From contig NKIN01000005.1 in NCBI GenBank assembly GCA_002255905.1, forward strand, positions 248,001-312,000: DNA of 64,000 nt. The letters are read 5' to 3'. Made by a program: the position numbers and the translations under genes. Shown here one piece after another: positions 49,104-57,925 of the stretch (position 1 is the first letter of the stretch; each line of letters opens with the position of its first letter). Under the pieces are notes generated by a model. That model was given only the letters and a program-made list of their open reading frames with translations. It was not told where the DNA came from and ran no database searches. The stretch is from Burkholderiales bacterium PBB1 (GTDB lineage Bacteria; Pseudomonadota; Gammaproteobacteria; Burkholderiales; Burkholderiaceae_C).

Positions 49104-49769
49104 ATGAAACGTGACCTCGTGATCTTCGGGATCACCGCGTATGCGAAGCAGATGCACCACTACTTCAGCACCAGTCCCGACCACCGTGTCGTCGCCTTCA
49201 CCGCCGATGCGCAGTACATCACCGAGCCATCGTTCTGCGGGCTGCCGGTGCTGCCCTTCGAAACCCTGGCGGCCGCCGCGCCTCCGGACCGGTTCGATCT
49301 GTACATCGCCATCGGCTACAACGGTGTCAACGAAGGCCGACGGTCGAAGTATGTCGAGGCCAAGGCCAAGGGCTACACGCTCGCGAGCTACGTGCACGCG
49401 TCCGCGGTCGTTGCCACTGACGTGTCTGTCGGGGACAACACCTTCATCGGCGAGCTCACCGTGGTCAAACCGTTCGCGACGCTGGGCTGCGATCTCCAGA
49501 TGGGCGCACACGTCCACGTCGGCCACGACGCCGTGGTTCGCGACCACGCCTTTCTGGCAGCGGGCTGCAAGCTGCTGGGTGCGGTCGACATCGGTGAGTG
49601 CTGCTTCATCGGCGCCAGCGCCACCGTGCGAGACCATGTGACTGTGGGCGCCCGCTGCGTCGTGGGCGCAGGGGCTGTGATCCTCTCTGATTGCGAGCCC
49701 GAAGGTGTTTATCGCTCCGCTGCCACGCCGCGCCGTGAGGGTGGCATCCATACCTTGCGTCGCATCTGA
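49104..49769 (+). CDS. NeuD/PglD-like sugar O- or N-acyltransferase (left-handed beta helix)
   Basis: 221 residues. An N-terminal Rossmann-like part (1-90, LVIFGITAYAKQMHHYF) precedes hexapeptide repeats from about 95 to 200 (ASYVHASAVVATDVSVGDNTFIGE is the start of the coil), the left-handed beta helix that binds acyl-CoA. In PglD and related enzymes the catalytic His sits in such a coil; HVGHDAVVRDH here (about residues 148-158) is the likely equivalent. Placed just before wecE, it probably acetylates the 4-amino sugar, replacing WecD. Acyl donor and site are inference. Confidence 0.85.
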   Translation: MKRDLVIFGITAYAKQMHHYFSTSPDHRVVAFTADAQYITEPSFCGLPVLPFETLAAAAPPDRFDLYIAIGYNGVNEGRRSKYVEAKAKGYTLASYVHASAVVATDVSVGDNTFIGELTVVKPFATLGCDLQMGAHVHVGHDAVVRDHAFLAAGCKLLGAVDIGECCFIGASATVRDHVTVGARCVVGAGAVILSDCEPEGVYRSAATPRREGGIHTLRRI

Positions 49770-49801
49770 GGCCCCCTTCCGCTACACCTGTCGCAGCAAC
49801 A

Positions 49802-50938
49802 ATGATTCCTTTCAACCGGCCCTACCTCACTGGGCTTGAATTTGCGCGCATGACCGAAGCGCATGCCGCGGGCCAGCTGTCGGGTAACGGTCAGTTCACC
49901 CGTCAGTGCGAAGCGATGATCAGCGGACTGACGCGGTCGCCCCATACCCTCCTGACCCATTCGTGCACGGCAGCGCTCGAAATGGCTGCGTTGCTGGCTG
50001 ACATCGGCCCCGGTGATGAAGTCATCATGCCGTCGTACACGTTCACCTCGACGGCCACGGCGTTCGTGCTGCGAGGTGCGGTGCCGGTGTTCGTCGACAT
50101 CCGCGCCGACACCTTGAACATCGACGAGACGCTGATCGAATCGGCGATCACCGCGCGCACCCGCGCCATCGTGGCAGTGCACTACGCAGGGGTGGCTTGC
50201 GACATGGGAGCCATCGCACGCATCGCGCAGGCGCACGGCCTGTTGCTGATCGAGGACGCTGCGCAGGCGCTGATGTCGAGCTTCGAGTCGCGGCCACTGG
50301 GCTCGATCGGTCAGCTCGGGTGTCTGAGCTTCCACGAGACCAAGAACATCATGTGCGGCGAAGGCGGCGCGCTGCTCATCAACGACCCGCGATTCGTCGA
50401 GCGCGCCGAGATGCTGCGCGACAAGGGCACCAACCGCAGCCGGTTCATTCGCGGCGACGTCGACAAGTACACCTGGTGCGACATCGGCTCGTCGTATGGT
50501 CCGGGCGAGCTGGTGGCGGCCTTCCTTGCTCCGCAACTCGAGGCGGCGCAGCGGATCACGCAACAGCGGCTCGACCTGTGGCACGCGTACCACGAGGTCT
50601 TTGCGCCCTATGAGCGGGCAGGCCGGCTGCGGCGACCGGTGGTTCCGGCCTGGGCGACCCACAACGCCCACATGTATTACATGCTGCTTCCGCGCGCGGT
50701 CGACCGTGCCCTTGTCATCCAACGCATGCGCGAGGGAGGTGCCAGCCCGGTGTTCCATTACGTGCCGCTGCACTCGTCGCTGGCGGGCCGCCGCTTCGGG
50801 CGTGCCCACGGCGACTTGCCCCTCACTGATGACCTGTCGGCGCGGCTGCTGCGCATGCCGCTGTGGATCGGCGTCGACGTGGCGGCGGTGGCGACCATCT
50901 TCGCCGCGGCGCTGGCCGAGGCCGAGCGAGGTTCATGA
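49802..50938 (+). CDS. wecE: dTDP-4-amino-4,6-dideoxygalactose transaminase (WecE/RffA)
   Basis: PLP enzyme that aminates dTDP-4-keto-6-deoxyglucose to dTDP-4-amino-fucose. 378 residues. MIPFNRPYLTG is the characteristic WecE start; the PLP lysine is Lys181 in SFHETKNIMCGEGG, with EDAAQA (151-156). The C-terminal FHYVPLHSSLAGRRFGR matches the closing loop. Its substrate would come from RfbA/RfbB at 4522-7404. It overlaps wecF by four bases. Confidence 0.93.
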   Translation: MIPFNRPYLTGLEFARMTEAHAAGQLSGNGQFTRQCEAMISGLTRSPHTLLTHSCTAALEMAALLADIGPGDEVIMPSYTFTSTATAFVLRGAVPVFVDIRADTLNIDETLIESAITARTRAIVAVHYAGVACDMGAIARIAQAHGLLLIEDAAQALMSSFESRPLGSIGQLGCLSFHETKNIMCGEGGALLINDPRFVERAEMLRDKGTNRSRFIRGDVDKYTWCDIGSSYGPGELVAAFLAPQLEAAQRITQQRLDLWHAYHEVFAPYERAGRLRRPVVPAWATHNAHMYYMLLPRAVDRALVIQRMREGGASPVFHYVPLHSSLAGRRFGRAHGDLPLTDDLSARLLRMPLWIGVDVAAVATIFAAALAEAERGS

Positions 50939-52050
50939 AGATCGTCCATCTCGCCAAAGACGAAAAGTTCCTGCCGCTGGCGCGGTCGCTGTTCGAAGAG
51001 GCCTTTCCCGGCGCGAACACCTTCGTCGTACGCCAGCGCAGCGGGCGCGCGCCGACCTTCCTGAAGCCCGGACCGAAGGTCCGTTACCGACGCGGGATCT
51101 TCTTCCGCTTGCCGTGGTTGATGCCCGAGCTGTGGGGCGCGGACGTCGCTGTCATTCACTCGATGACCAAGCATCATGCGTGCGCCGTGCGAGGACTCCC
51201 GAAGCGCACGTTGGTGGTCTGGATCGGCTACGGGTACGACTACTACGGGTTGCTGTCCAACCGCATCGGCGGTTATTGGTTCGACCGGACCGAGGCGCTG
51301 ATGAAGAAGATGGGCATCCTCGAGCGACACCTGGACACCATGCGCTCCCACGTGGCGCTGGTGGCCCACCGTATCAACGTGTTCAGCGTCAATCCGTCTG
51401 AGACCGACATGGTCCGCGCGGCCCTGCCGCAGTTGAACGCCACTTATCACGCGCTGCCTTCGTTCACGGTCGAGGACATCTTTGCGCAGGGTGACGCTCG
51501 GATGAGCGGACTCGATGTTCTGCTGGGGCAATCCTCCTCGCCGCACAACAACCACCTCGAGATGTTCGAGGTGCTGCGCGATACGCTGCCTGCCGCGGCG
51601 CGTCTGATCGTTCCGCTGAGCTACGGCGATTCACGCTATGCGGACCACGTCGAGCAAGTCGGTCGCACGCTCTTCGGCGATCGCTTCATCGCGATGCGTA
51701 ACTGGATGCCCATCGCCGAGTACCAGCAGAAAATCTCCAGCTGCGGGTTCGTCGTCATGAACCACCGCCGGCAGAAGGCGGTGGGCAACATCAGCTCGGG
51801 GCTTTACCGCGGCGCCAAGGTGTTCCTGCAGCGCACCAACCCGCTGTTCGGCTTTTTCACGGAGCTGGGCGCTGTGGTGTATCCCATCGACCTGCTGGGC
51901 ACCGACCCGGCCGCCGCCTGGCAGCCGCTCAGTGCCGAACTCCAGCAGGCCAACCGCCAGGCCATCGAGCACCGCTTCGGTCGCACCCAGGTGCTGGCAC
52001 GCATCCGCGCGCTCGAGGGGTTCCTGACGCAACACCGCCAGGCGGCTTGA
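50935..52050 (+). CDS. wecF: TDP-4-acetamido-fucose:lipid II transferase-like protein (WecF, glycosyltransferase family 56)
   Basis: 371 residues. MKIVHLAKDEKFLP at the start, LLGQSSSPHNNHLEMFEVL in the middle and NHRRQKAVGNI near residue 276 match WecF, which in enterobacteria adds Fuc4NAc to the lipid-linked ECA intermediate. Here only WecE, WecF and an acyltransferase are present, with no ECA polymerase cluster. The ATG overlaps the wecE stop. It converges on the response regulator gene with a 7-base gap. Confidence 0.88.
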   Translation: MKIVHLAKDEKFLPLARSLFEEAFPGANTFVVRQRSGRAPTFLKPGPKVRYRRGIFFRLPWLMPELWGADVAVIHSMTKHHACAVRGLPKRTLVVWIGYGYDYYGLLSNRIGGYWFDRTEALMKKMGILERHLDTMRSHVALVAHRINVFSVNPSETDMVRAALPQLNATYHALPSFTVEDIFAQGDARMSGLDVLLGQSSSPHNNHLEMFEVLRDTLPAAARLIVPLSYGDSRYADHVEQVGRTLFGDRFIAMRNWMPIAEYQQKISSCGFVVMNHRRQKAVGNISSGLYRGAKVFLQRTNPLFGFFTELGAVVYPIDLLGTDPAAAWQPLSAELQQANRQAIEHRFGRTQVLARIRALEGFLTQHRQAA

Positions 52051-52057
52051 CGCCAGT

Positions 52058-52990
52058 TCAGGGCAGGTGGCCGCTGGCCAGTGCGGCGGCGGCAGCGCGG
52101 GTCTCGACGCCGAGCTTCTCGAACACATGCTCGAGGTGCTTGTTGACGGTGCGCGGGCTCATGCCGAGGATTTCGGCGATGTCGCGGTTGGTCTTGCCCT
52201 TGGCCAGCCACGACAGCACCTCGGTTTCGCGCGGGGTCAGTGCCGCGTGGGCCAGGCGCGACGAGGCCAGCGTGCCTTCGCGCTGCAGTTCGAGCAGCAG
52301 CATCGTCTCGCCCAGCATGGCGGTGCCCATGTTGCGCACCGACAGCGGTGGATCGGTGCGGGTGTGCACGACCTGTGTGCTGTCGGCTTCCAGCGCGACA
52401 TCCAGCACCGCGCGCAATGCGATCGGCAACTGGCCCGCGCCACTGCCATCGTCCAGCGCCTGCAGCCACACCGCTGCCTGCGGCGAACGCCAGGCGATGC
52501 GACCGAGCGCATCGACGAACACCACCCCGAGGCCGGCCACGTCGACCGCGTCGCGCGCCATCCGCGTGATGCGGGCGTTGCGCGCGTGGGTGTGCAGCCG
52601 GGCCAGCACTTCCTGCGCGCGCAGTGGCTTGACGACGTAGTCCACCCCGCCGCACGCGAAGCCTTCGACCACGTTCGAGGTTTCCGACAACCCGGTCATG
52701 AAGATCACCGGCACGTGCGCCCACGCGGGTGTTTCCTTGATGCGGCGGCAGGTGTCGAAGCCGGACAACCCCGGCATCAGACCGTCGAGCAGGATCGCGT
52801 CGGGCGTCACCAGCTCGAGCCGCTGCAACGCGGTCTCGCCGTCGCCCGCGACCAGCACGGTGTAGCCAGCGCTTTCCAGCGTGTCGCACAGCACACCGAG
52901 GCTGCTGGGTGCGTCGTCGACGACCAGGACCACGGGGCGATCGGCGGGTGGTTGTGCCGACAGGGTGGGGGAGGCAAGTTCTGGTGACAT
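52058..52990 (-). CDS. Two-component response regulator, REC + LuxR-type DNA-binding domain
   Basis: 310 residues. Receiver domain 20-135 with the phospho-acceptor Asp69 (ILLDGLMPG), acidic pair Asp25-Asp26 and Lys121 (VVKPL). A middle part (about 145-230, GVVFVDALGRIAWRS) resembles a PAS fold, and the C-terminal LuxR/GerE helix-turn-helix (about 245-305) is LTPRETEVLSWLAKGKTNRDIAEILGM split here by its scissors. Gap of two bases after the kinase, so they form an operon. It is the likely output partner of the NCS1-kinase; targets are probably the divergent amide operon. Confidence 0.93.
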   Translation of the reverse strand: MSPELASPTLSAQPPADRPVVLVVDDAPSSLGVLCDTLESAGYTVLVAGDGETALQRLELVTPDAILLDGLMPGLSGFDTCRRIKETPAWAHVPVIFMTGLSETSNVVEGFACGGVDYVVKPLRAQEVLARLHTHARNARITRMARDAVDVAGLGVVFVDALGRIAWRSPQAAVWLQALDDGSGAGQLPIALRAVLDVALEADSTQVVHTRTDPPLSVRNMGTAMLGETMLLLELQREGTLASSRLAHAALTPRETEVLSWLAKGKTNRDIAEILGMSPRTVNKHLEHVFEKLGVETRAAAAALASGHLP

Positions 52991-52992
52991 GG

Positions 52993-55900
52993 TCAGTTCT
53001 GTTCAGCTTCGTCCATCAACAGGGTCTGCAGGCGGTCCATCTCGAAGCGGCTGACCAGGCCGCGCAGCCGGGTGCAGGAGGCCGCGAGCGTGGGGTCGGC
53101 TTCGGCGATGCCATCCAGCGCGGTCTGCAAACCTCGCACGTGGCCCACCCGTGCCAGGCGCAGCAGATCCGTGCGCACACGGTCTGGCAGTTCGAGTCGG
53201 CCGGTCAGCGCGGGATCGGCTGACTCGGCAGGCAGCGTGGTTGCGCCAGCGACGCGCCACTCCAGGCCCAGCGTGCGGTGCAGTGCAGCGATCAGCTCCG
53301 ACTCGAGCACCGGCTTGGCCACGAAGGCCTGGCACTGTGCCGCGCGCAGCCGCTGCACCTGGTTCTCGAACACATTGGCCGAGACCATGATGATCGGGAC
53401 ATCGGTGTAGCCCGCCGTGCGCAGCCGGGTGGCGGCCTGCCAGCCGTCCATGTCGTCCATCGTGATGTCGAGCAGGATGGCATCGGGCACGGTCTCGTGC
53501 AGGCTGGCCAGGCACTCGGCGCCGCTGGCGGCTTCGCGCACCTCGAAGCCCAGCGGGATCAGCATGCCCGCCAGCATCTGCCGCTGCACCGGCTGGTCAT
53601 CGACCACCAGCAGGGTGCGCCGCTCGCCGAAGTAGCCGACGATCTGCCGGGGCATCTCGCGCAGCGGGCCGGGATCGGCGGTTTCGGTCAGGTAGACCCG
53701 CACGCTGAAGGTGCTGCCCTGCCCTGAGGTGCTGGTGAGGGTGAGGTCGCCACCCATCAGCGAGGTCAGCAGGCCGGTGATCGTCAGACCGAGGCCGGTG
53801 CCCGGTTCTCCGCCTTGCCTGCGCCCGGCGGCGCCGCGTTCGAACGGCAGGAAGATGCGCTCGCGGTCCTGTGGCAGCACGCCGACGCCGGTGTCGATCA
53901 CGTCGAAGCGCACCACCTGCTTGCGCGAATCGACGTGCAGCGTGACGGTGCCGGTGTCGGTGAAGCGCACCGCATTGGCCAGCAGGTTGATCAGTATCTG
54001 GCGCAGCCGCTTGGCATCGGCCTTGACCCAGGTCGGCAGGTGACCGGCGCGTGTGTGCACGAACGCCAGACCCTTGGCCTCGGCCTGCGGGCTGACCATG
54101 CGCACCAGCTCGTCGAGGAAGTCCGGCAGGTGCAGCGGCATCGGCTCGAGCTGCAGGCGGCCCGCCTCGATGCGCGCCAGGTCGAGCAGGCCGTCGATCA
54201 GGGCCAGCAGGTGCTCGCCGCTGCGCTGGATGGTCTGGACCGCCTCGCGCGGCGTGATCGCCAGCGCCTCGTCCTTCAACAGGATCTGCGAGTAGCCCAG
54301 GATGCTGTTGAGCGGGGTGCGCAATTCGTGCGTCATGCCGGCCACGTAGCGTGTCTTGGCCTGGTTGGCCGATTCGGCCACGTCGCGCGCCGCCTGCAGG
54401 GCCGCATCGGTGCGCGAGTGGGCCTCGATCTCGCGCTGCAGCAGCTGGTTCTGTCGGTTGGATTCGTCTTGCGCCAGGCGGCGGCTTTCGCTGCCCAGCA
54501 CCACCCACCAGCTGCACACCGCGACGACCAGCAGCAGCATGGCAAACACCTTGACGAAGGCGGATTTCAGCAGCACCTGCGTGTCGGCCGACAGATCGGG
54601 CCCCACCTCCTGCGTGTAGATCATCGCCATCACCACCGCCAGCAAGGCGCACAGCGACAGCGCGACCACAAGATAGTGGCCAACCCGGAAGTTGACCCGG
54701 TTCGACAGCGAGGCGGGCAGCAGCGAGGTCAGCAGACCTTCGGCCTGTTCGGCCGCGCGGGAGCCGCTCTTGCAGCGGTCGTGGCAACGCGATTCGAGCG
54801 TGCAGCACAACGAACAGATCGGTGCGCTGTAGGCGGGGCAGTGCGCCATGTCCTCGGTTTCGAAGCGGTTCTCGCAGACGCTGCACTTGAGCACCTGACC
54901 CGGCTGGCCCAGGACCTGTGGGTGACGCGCGATGTAGTAACGGCCCTGGGTCCACCACGCGAGCAGCGGCGACAGCCCCATCGCCGTGACGAGGGCGATG
55001 AAGGGCGCGAAAGCCTGCGCCTGCGGCCCCAGGGTGCCGGCGTAGGCCACCACGGCCAGCGCAGCCGCCAGCAGCATCGACAGCATGCCCACGGGATTGA
55101 TGTCGTACAGGTGGGCGCGCTTGAACTCGATGCCCTTCGGGCTCCAGCCCAGCGGCTTGTTGATGACCAGGTCGGCGACCAGCGCACCGACCCAGGCGAT
55201 CGCCACGTTGCTGTACAGCCCCAGCACCTTCTCCAGCGCCTGGAACACGCCCAGCGTCATCAGGAGCACCGCGATCAGCACGTTGAACACCAGCCACACC
55301 ACGCGTCCGGGATGGCTGTGCGTGAGGCGCGCGAAGAAGTTCGACCACGCCAGCGAACCCGCATAGGCATTGGTCAGGTTGATCTTGATCTGTGACACCA
55401 CCACGAAGATCACCGTGGCGGCCAGCACCCAGGCCGGGTCGGTGAACACGTAGCTGTAGGCAGCCAGGTACATCTGCGTCGGCTCGACGGCCTTGGCTGC
55501 CGGCAGTTCGTGCTGGAGCACCAAAAAGGCGAGAAACGCCCCGCCCAGCATCTTCAGCATGCCCGGGATGATCCAGCCCGGCCCGGCCATCAGCACCGCA
55601 GCCCACCAGCGCTTGCGGTTGGCGCGCGTCTGCGCCGGCAGGAAGCGCAAAAAGTCGACCTGCTCGCCAATCTGCACCACCAAGGAGAATGCGACCGTGG
55701 CCGCTGCACCAAACATGAGCGGATCGAACTCGCTGCTGCCCGAGGTGCGCCCGGTCAGGCCCATGAAGTCGGTGTAGGCCTGCGGGTTCTTCCAGTAGAT
55801 GGCGAGGTAGGGCAGCAGCAACAGCACGCCCCACACCGGCTGCGTCCACATCTGCAGTTTCGAGATCAGCGTGATGCCGCGGATCACCATCGGAATGATC

Positions 55901-56412
55901 AGCAGCGAGCTGATCACGTAGCACCAGGCGATCGGGATGTCGAAGAACATCTGCAGCGCCAGCGCCATGATGGCCGCCTCCAGCGCGAAGAAGATGAAGG
56001 TGAAGCTGGCATAGATCAGCGAGGTGATCGTCGAGCCCAGGTAGCCGAAGCCGGCGCCGCGGGTGAGCAGGTCCATGTCGACGCCGTAGCGCGCGGCGTA
56101 GTAGCTGATGGGCAGCCCGGTCAGGAACGTGATCAGCCCGACCGTCAGGATCGCCCACAGCGCGTTGGTGAAGCCGTAGTTCAGCGCGATCGCACCGCCG
56201 ATGGCCTCCAGTGCCAGGAACGACACCGCGCCGAACGCAGTGTTGGCCACCCGCAACTCCGACCACTTGCGAAAGCTGCGCGGGGTGTAGCGCAGCGCGT
56301 AGTCCTCCATCGACTCGTCGGCCACCCAGGCGTTGTAGTCACGGCGGATGCGGAAGATCTTCTGGGTGGCGGCAGCCACGGCCGGCGGGGGTGGGATCGT
56401 TTCTGTGCGCAC
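52993..56412 (-). CDS. Hybrid histidine kinase with NCS1 nucleobase-permease-like sensor domain and cysteine cluster
   Basis: 1139 residues, GTG start. Residues ~30-500 form about twelve membrane helices of NCS1 (cytosine/allantoin/hydantoin permease) type: GAGFGYLGSTITSLIYASF, IGEQVDFLRFLP and KINLTNAYAGSLAWSN are family hallmarks. Next comes a cluster of eight cysteines (510, 513, 525, 533, 536, 537, 543, 547) likely to bind zinc, then two more helices (about 580-600, 625-645). The kinase core has His695 (MTHELRTPLNS), N-box NLLANAVRF, DTGVG and GTGLGL; a receiver follows with Asp982 (ILLDITMDD). About 70 C-terminal residues lack an evident HPt histidine. Divergent from the amide transporter operon. 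Comparable in plan, not sequence, to the SSS-fused kinase CbrA. Whether it also transports is unknown. Confidence 0.9.
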   Translation of the reverse strand: MRTETIPPPPAVAAATQKIFRIRRDYNAWVADESMEDYALRYTPRSFRKWSELRVANTAFGAVSFLALEAIGGAIALNYGFTNALWAILTVGLITFLTGLPISYYAARYGVDMDLLTRGAGFGYLGSTITSLIYASFTFIFFALEAAIMALALQMFFDIPIAWCYVISSLLIIPMVIRGITLISKLQMWTQPVWGVLLLLPYLAIYWKNPQAYTDFMGLTGRTSGSSEFDPLMFGAAATVAFSLVVQIGEQVDFLRFLPAQTRANRKRWWAAVLMAGPGWIIPGMLKMLGGAFLAFLVLQHELPAAKAVEPTQMYLAAYSYVFTDPAWVLAATVIFVVVSQIKINLTNAYAGSLAWSNFFARLTHSHPGRVVWLVFNVLIAVLLMTLGVFQALEKVLGLYSNVAIAWVGALVADLVINKPLGWSPKGIEFKRAHLYDINPVGMLSMLLAAALAVVAYAGTLGPQAQAFAPFIALVTAMGLSPLLAWWTQGRYYIARHPQVLGQPGQVLKCSVCENRFETEDMAHCPAYSAPICSLCCTLESRCHDRCKSGSRAAEQAEGLLTSLLPASLSNRVNFRVGHYLVVALSLCALLAVVMAMIYTQEVGPDLSADTQVLLKSAFVKVFAMLLLVVAVCSWWVVLGSESRRLAQDESNRQNQLLQREIEAHSRTDAALQAARDVAESANQAKTRYVAGMTHELRTPLNSILGYSQILLKDEALAITPREAVQTIQRSGEHLLALIDGLLDLARIEAGRLQLEPMPLHLPDFLDELVRMVSPQAEAKGLAFVHTRAGHLPTWVKADAKRLRQILINLLANAVRFTDTGTVTLHVDSRKQVVRFDVIDTGVGVLPQDRERIFLPFERGAAGRRQGGEPGTGLGLTITGLLTSLMGGDLTLTSTSGQGSTFSVRVYLTETADPGPLREMPRQIVGYFGERRTLLVVDDQPVQRQMLAGMLIPLGFEVREAASGAECLASLHETVPDAILLDITMDDMDGWQAATRLRTAGYTDVPIIMVSANVFENQVQRLRAAQCQAFVAKPVLESELIAALHRTLGLEWRVAGATTLPAESADPALTGRLELPDRVRTDLLRLARVGHVRGLQTALDGIAEADPTLAASCTRLRGLVSRFEMDRLQTLLMDEAEQN

Positions 56413-56589
56413 CTTCGGTGAAGGGCAAGAAACGTTCCGCCTCGTTCACCGGGCGACTTCGATGCCGGTGGCGCGGCTGCGCCGATGACTACGTTGATTG
56501 ACGTATTCGGCTGGCGCGGGTTCCTGAGCACCATGCGTCTCAAGCGAAGTGCAACCCGCCCCGCCTTCGAGACCACCGCAGGAGCCCCC

Positions 56590-57852
56590 ATGTCAAACGA
56601 TCGTGACGATTCAACCTCTCCCTCCATTCATCGCCGCCGCCTGATCCAGGGCATGGCCTCGTTGCCCGTGGCGGCCGTGCCCGGCTGGGCGCTGGCGCAG
56701 GCCCACCCGACCGCCAAGGTCAACACCACCAAGCTCGCCGTCACCGACACCGAAGTCACCGTCGGCCAGTTGCACTCGGCCACCGGTACGATGGCGATCT
56801 CGGAAACTGGCTCGATCCAGGCCGAGCAGCTGGCGATCGACCAGATCAACGCGATGGGCGGCATCCTCGGCCGCAAGATCAAGGTCATCAAGGAAGACGG
56901 CGCCAGCGACTGGCCGACCTTCGCCGAGAAGAGCAAGAAGCTGCTGGTCAATGACCGTGTGGCCGCCGTGTTCGGCTGCTGGACCAGTGCTTCGCGCAAG
57001 GCCGTGCTGCCGGTGTTCGAGAAAGAGAACGGCCTGTTGTACTACCCGACCTTCTACGAAGGCCTGGAGCAGAGCAAGAACGTGTTCTATACCGGCCAGG
57101 AAGCCACACAGCAGATCCTGTACGGCCTGGACTGGACCTCGAAGGAGAAGAAGGCCAAGACGTTCTTCCTGGTCGGCTCCGACTACATCTGGCCGCGCAC
57201 CTCGATGAAGATCGCGCGCAAGCACATCGAGACGGTGGGCAAGCTCGGCAAGGTGGTCGGCGAGGAGTACTACCCGCTGGGCAACACCAACTTCAACTCG
57301 CTGATCAACAAGATCAAGGTGGCCAAGCCCGACTGCATCTTCGCAGCCGTGGTCGGTGGCTCCAACGTCGCGTTCTACAAGCAGCTCAAGGCCGCCGGCA
57401 TCACCGGCGACAAGCAACTGCTGCTGACGCTGTCGGTGACCGAAGACGAAATGACCGGCGTGGGCGGCGAGAACTTTGCCGGCTTCTACTCGTCGATGAA
57501 GTACTTCCAGTCGCTCGACAACGAGAACAACAAGAAGTTCGTCGCTGCCTTCAAGGCCAAGTACGGCCCGGCTTCTGTGATCGGCGACGTGACACAGGCA
57601 GGCTACCTCGGACCGTGGTTGTGGAAGGCCGCGGTCGAGAAGGCGGGCAGCTTCGACGTCGACAAGGTGGTCGCGGCATCACCGGGCATCGAGTTGAAGA
57701 TGGCGCCCGAGGGCTACGTCAAGCTCGACGAGAACCACCACCTGTGGAGTCGCTCGCGCATCGCACAGGGCCAGCCCGACGCCACTTTCAAGGTGGTGGC
57801 CGAGTCGCCCGATCTGATCAAGCCCGATCCGTTCCCCAAGGGCTACCAATAA
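56590..57852 (+). CDS. Amide/urea ABC transporter substrate-binding protein (UrtA/FmdD-like)
   Basis: 420 residues. The N-terminus has a twin-arginine-like HRRRLIQG followed by a hydrophobic stretch ending WALAQA, so Tat or Sec export to the periplasm is likely. The mature protein begins with VTVGQLHSATGTMAISE, the opening shared by UrtA, FmdD and AmiC-type binders, followed by GCWTSASRKAVLPVFEKENGLLYYP. AGGAG sits 6 bases before the ATG. The formamidase gene downstream suggests short amides; urea is equally plausible because of the urease genes. Confidence 0.92.
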   Translation: MSNDRDDSTSPSIHRRRLIQGMASLPVAAVPGWALAQAHPTAKVNTTKLAVTDTEVTVGQLHSATGTMAISETGSIQAEQLAIDQINAMGGILGRKIKVIKEDGASDWPTFAEKSKKLLVNDRVAAVFGCWTSASRKAVLPVFEKENGLLYYPTFYEGLEQSKNVFYTGQEATQQILYGLDWTSKEKKAKTFFLVGSDYIWPRTSMKIARKHIETVGKLGKVVGEEYYPLGNTNFNSLINKIKVAKPDCIFAAVVGGSNVAFYKQLKAAGITGDKQLLLTLSVTEDEMTGVGGENFAGFYSSMKYFQSLDNENNKKFVAAFKAKYGPASVIGDVTQAGYLGPWLWKAAVEKAGSFDVDKVVAASPGIELKMAPEGYVKLDENHHLWSRSRIAQGQPDATFKVVAESPDLIKPDPFPKGYQ

Positions 57853-57875
57853 GTCTCTGTTTGTTTGGGCCGTTC

Positions 57876-57903
57876 CCCTCTCCCGGCGGGAGAGGGTTCT
57901 TTT
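57876..57903 (+). terminator. Hairpin with T-rich end between binding protein and permease genes
   Basis: CCCTCTCCC (57876-57884) pairs perfectly with GGGAGAGGG (57888-57896) around GGC, followed by TTCTTTT (57897-57903). It is a plausible partial terminator or 3' stabiliser that would let the binding-protein message exceed the rest, common in ABC transporter operons. Confidence 0.6.
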
Positions 57904-57925
57904 GATCCGCACGCGAGCCACCGCC

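Noticed and set aside
53597-56266. 889-residue open frame in another phase of the sensor kinase gene
   Set aside because: Gly/Arg/Ala-rich with no domain; the permease-kinase reading has every expected motif.
56460-56560. Possible sigma-54 promoter (TGGCGC...) before the amide operon
   Set aside because: The GG and GC pairs are not at the required -24/-12 spacing in any of the candidates I examined.
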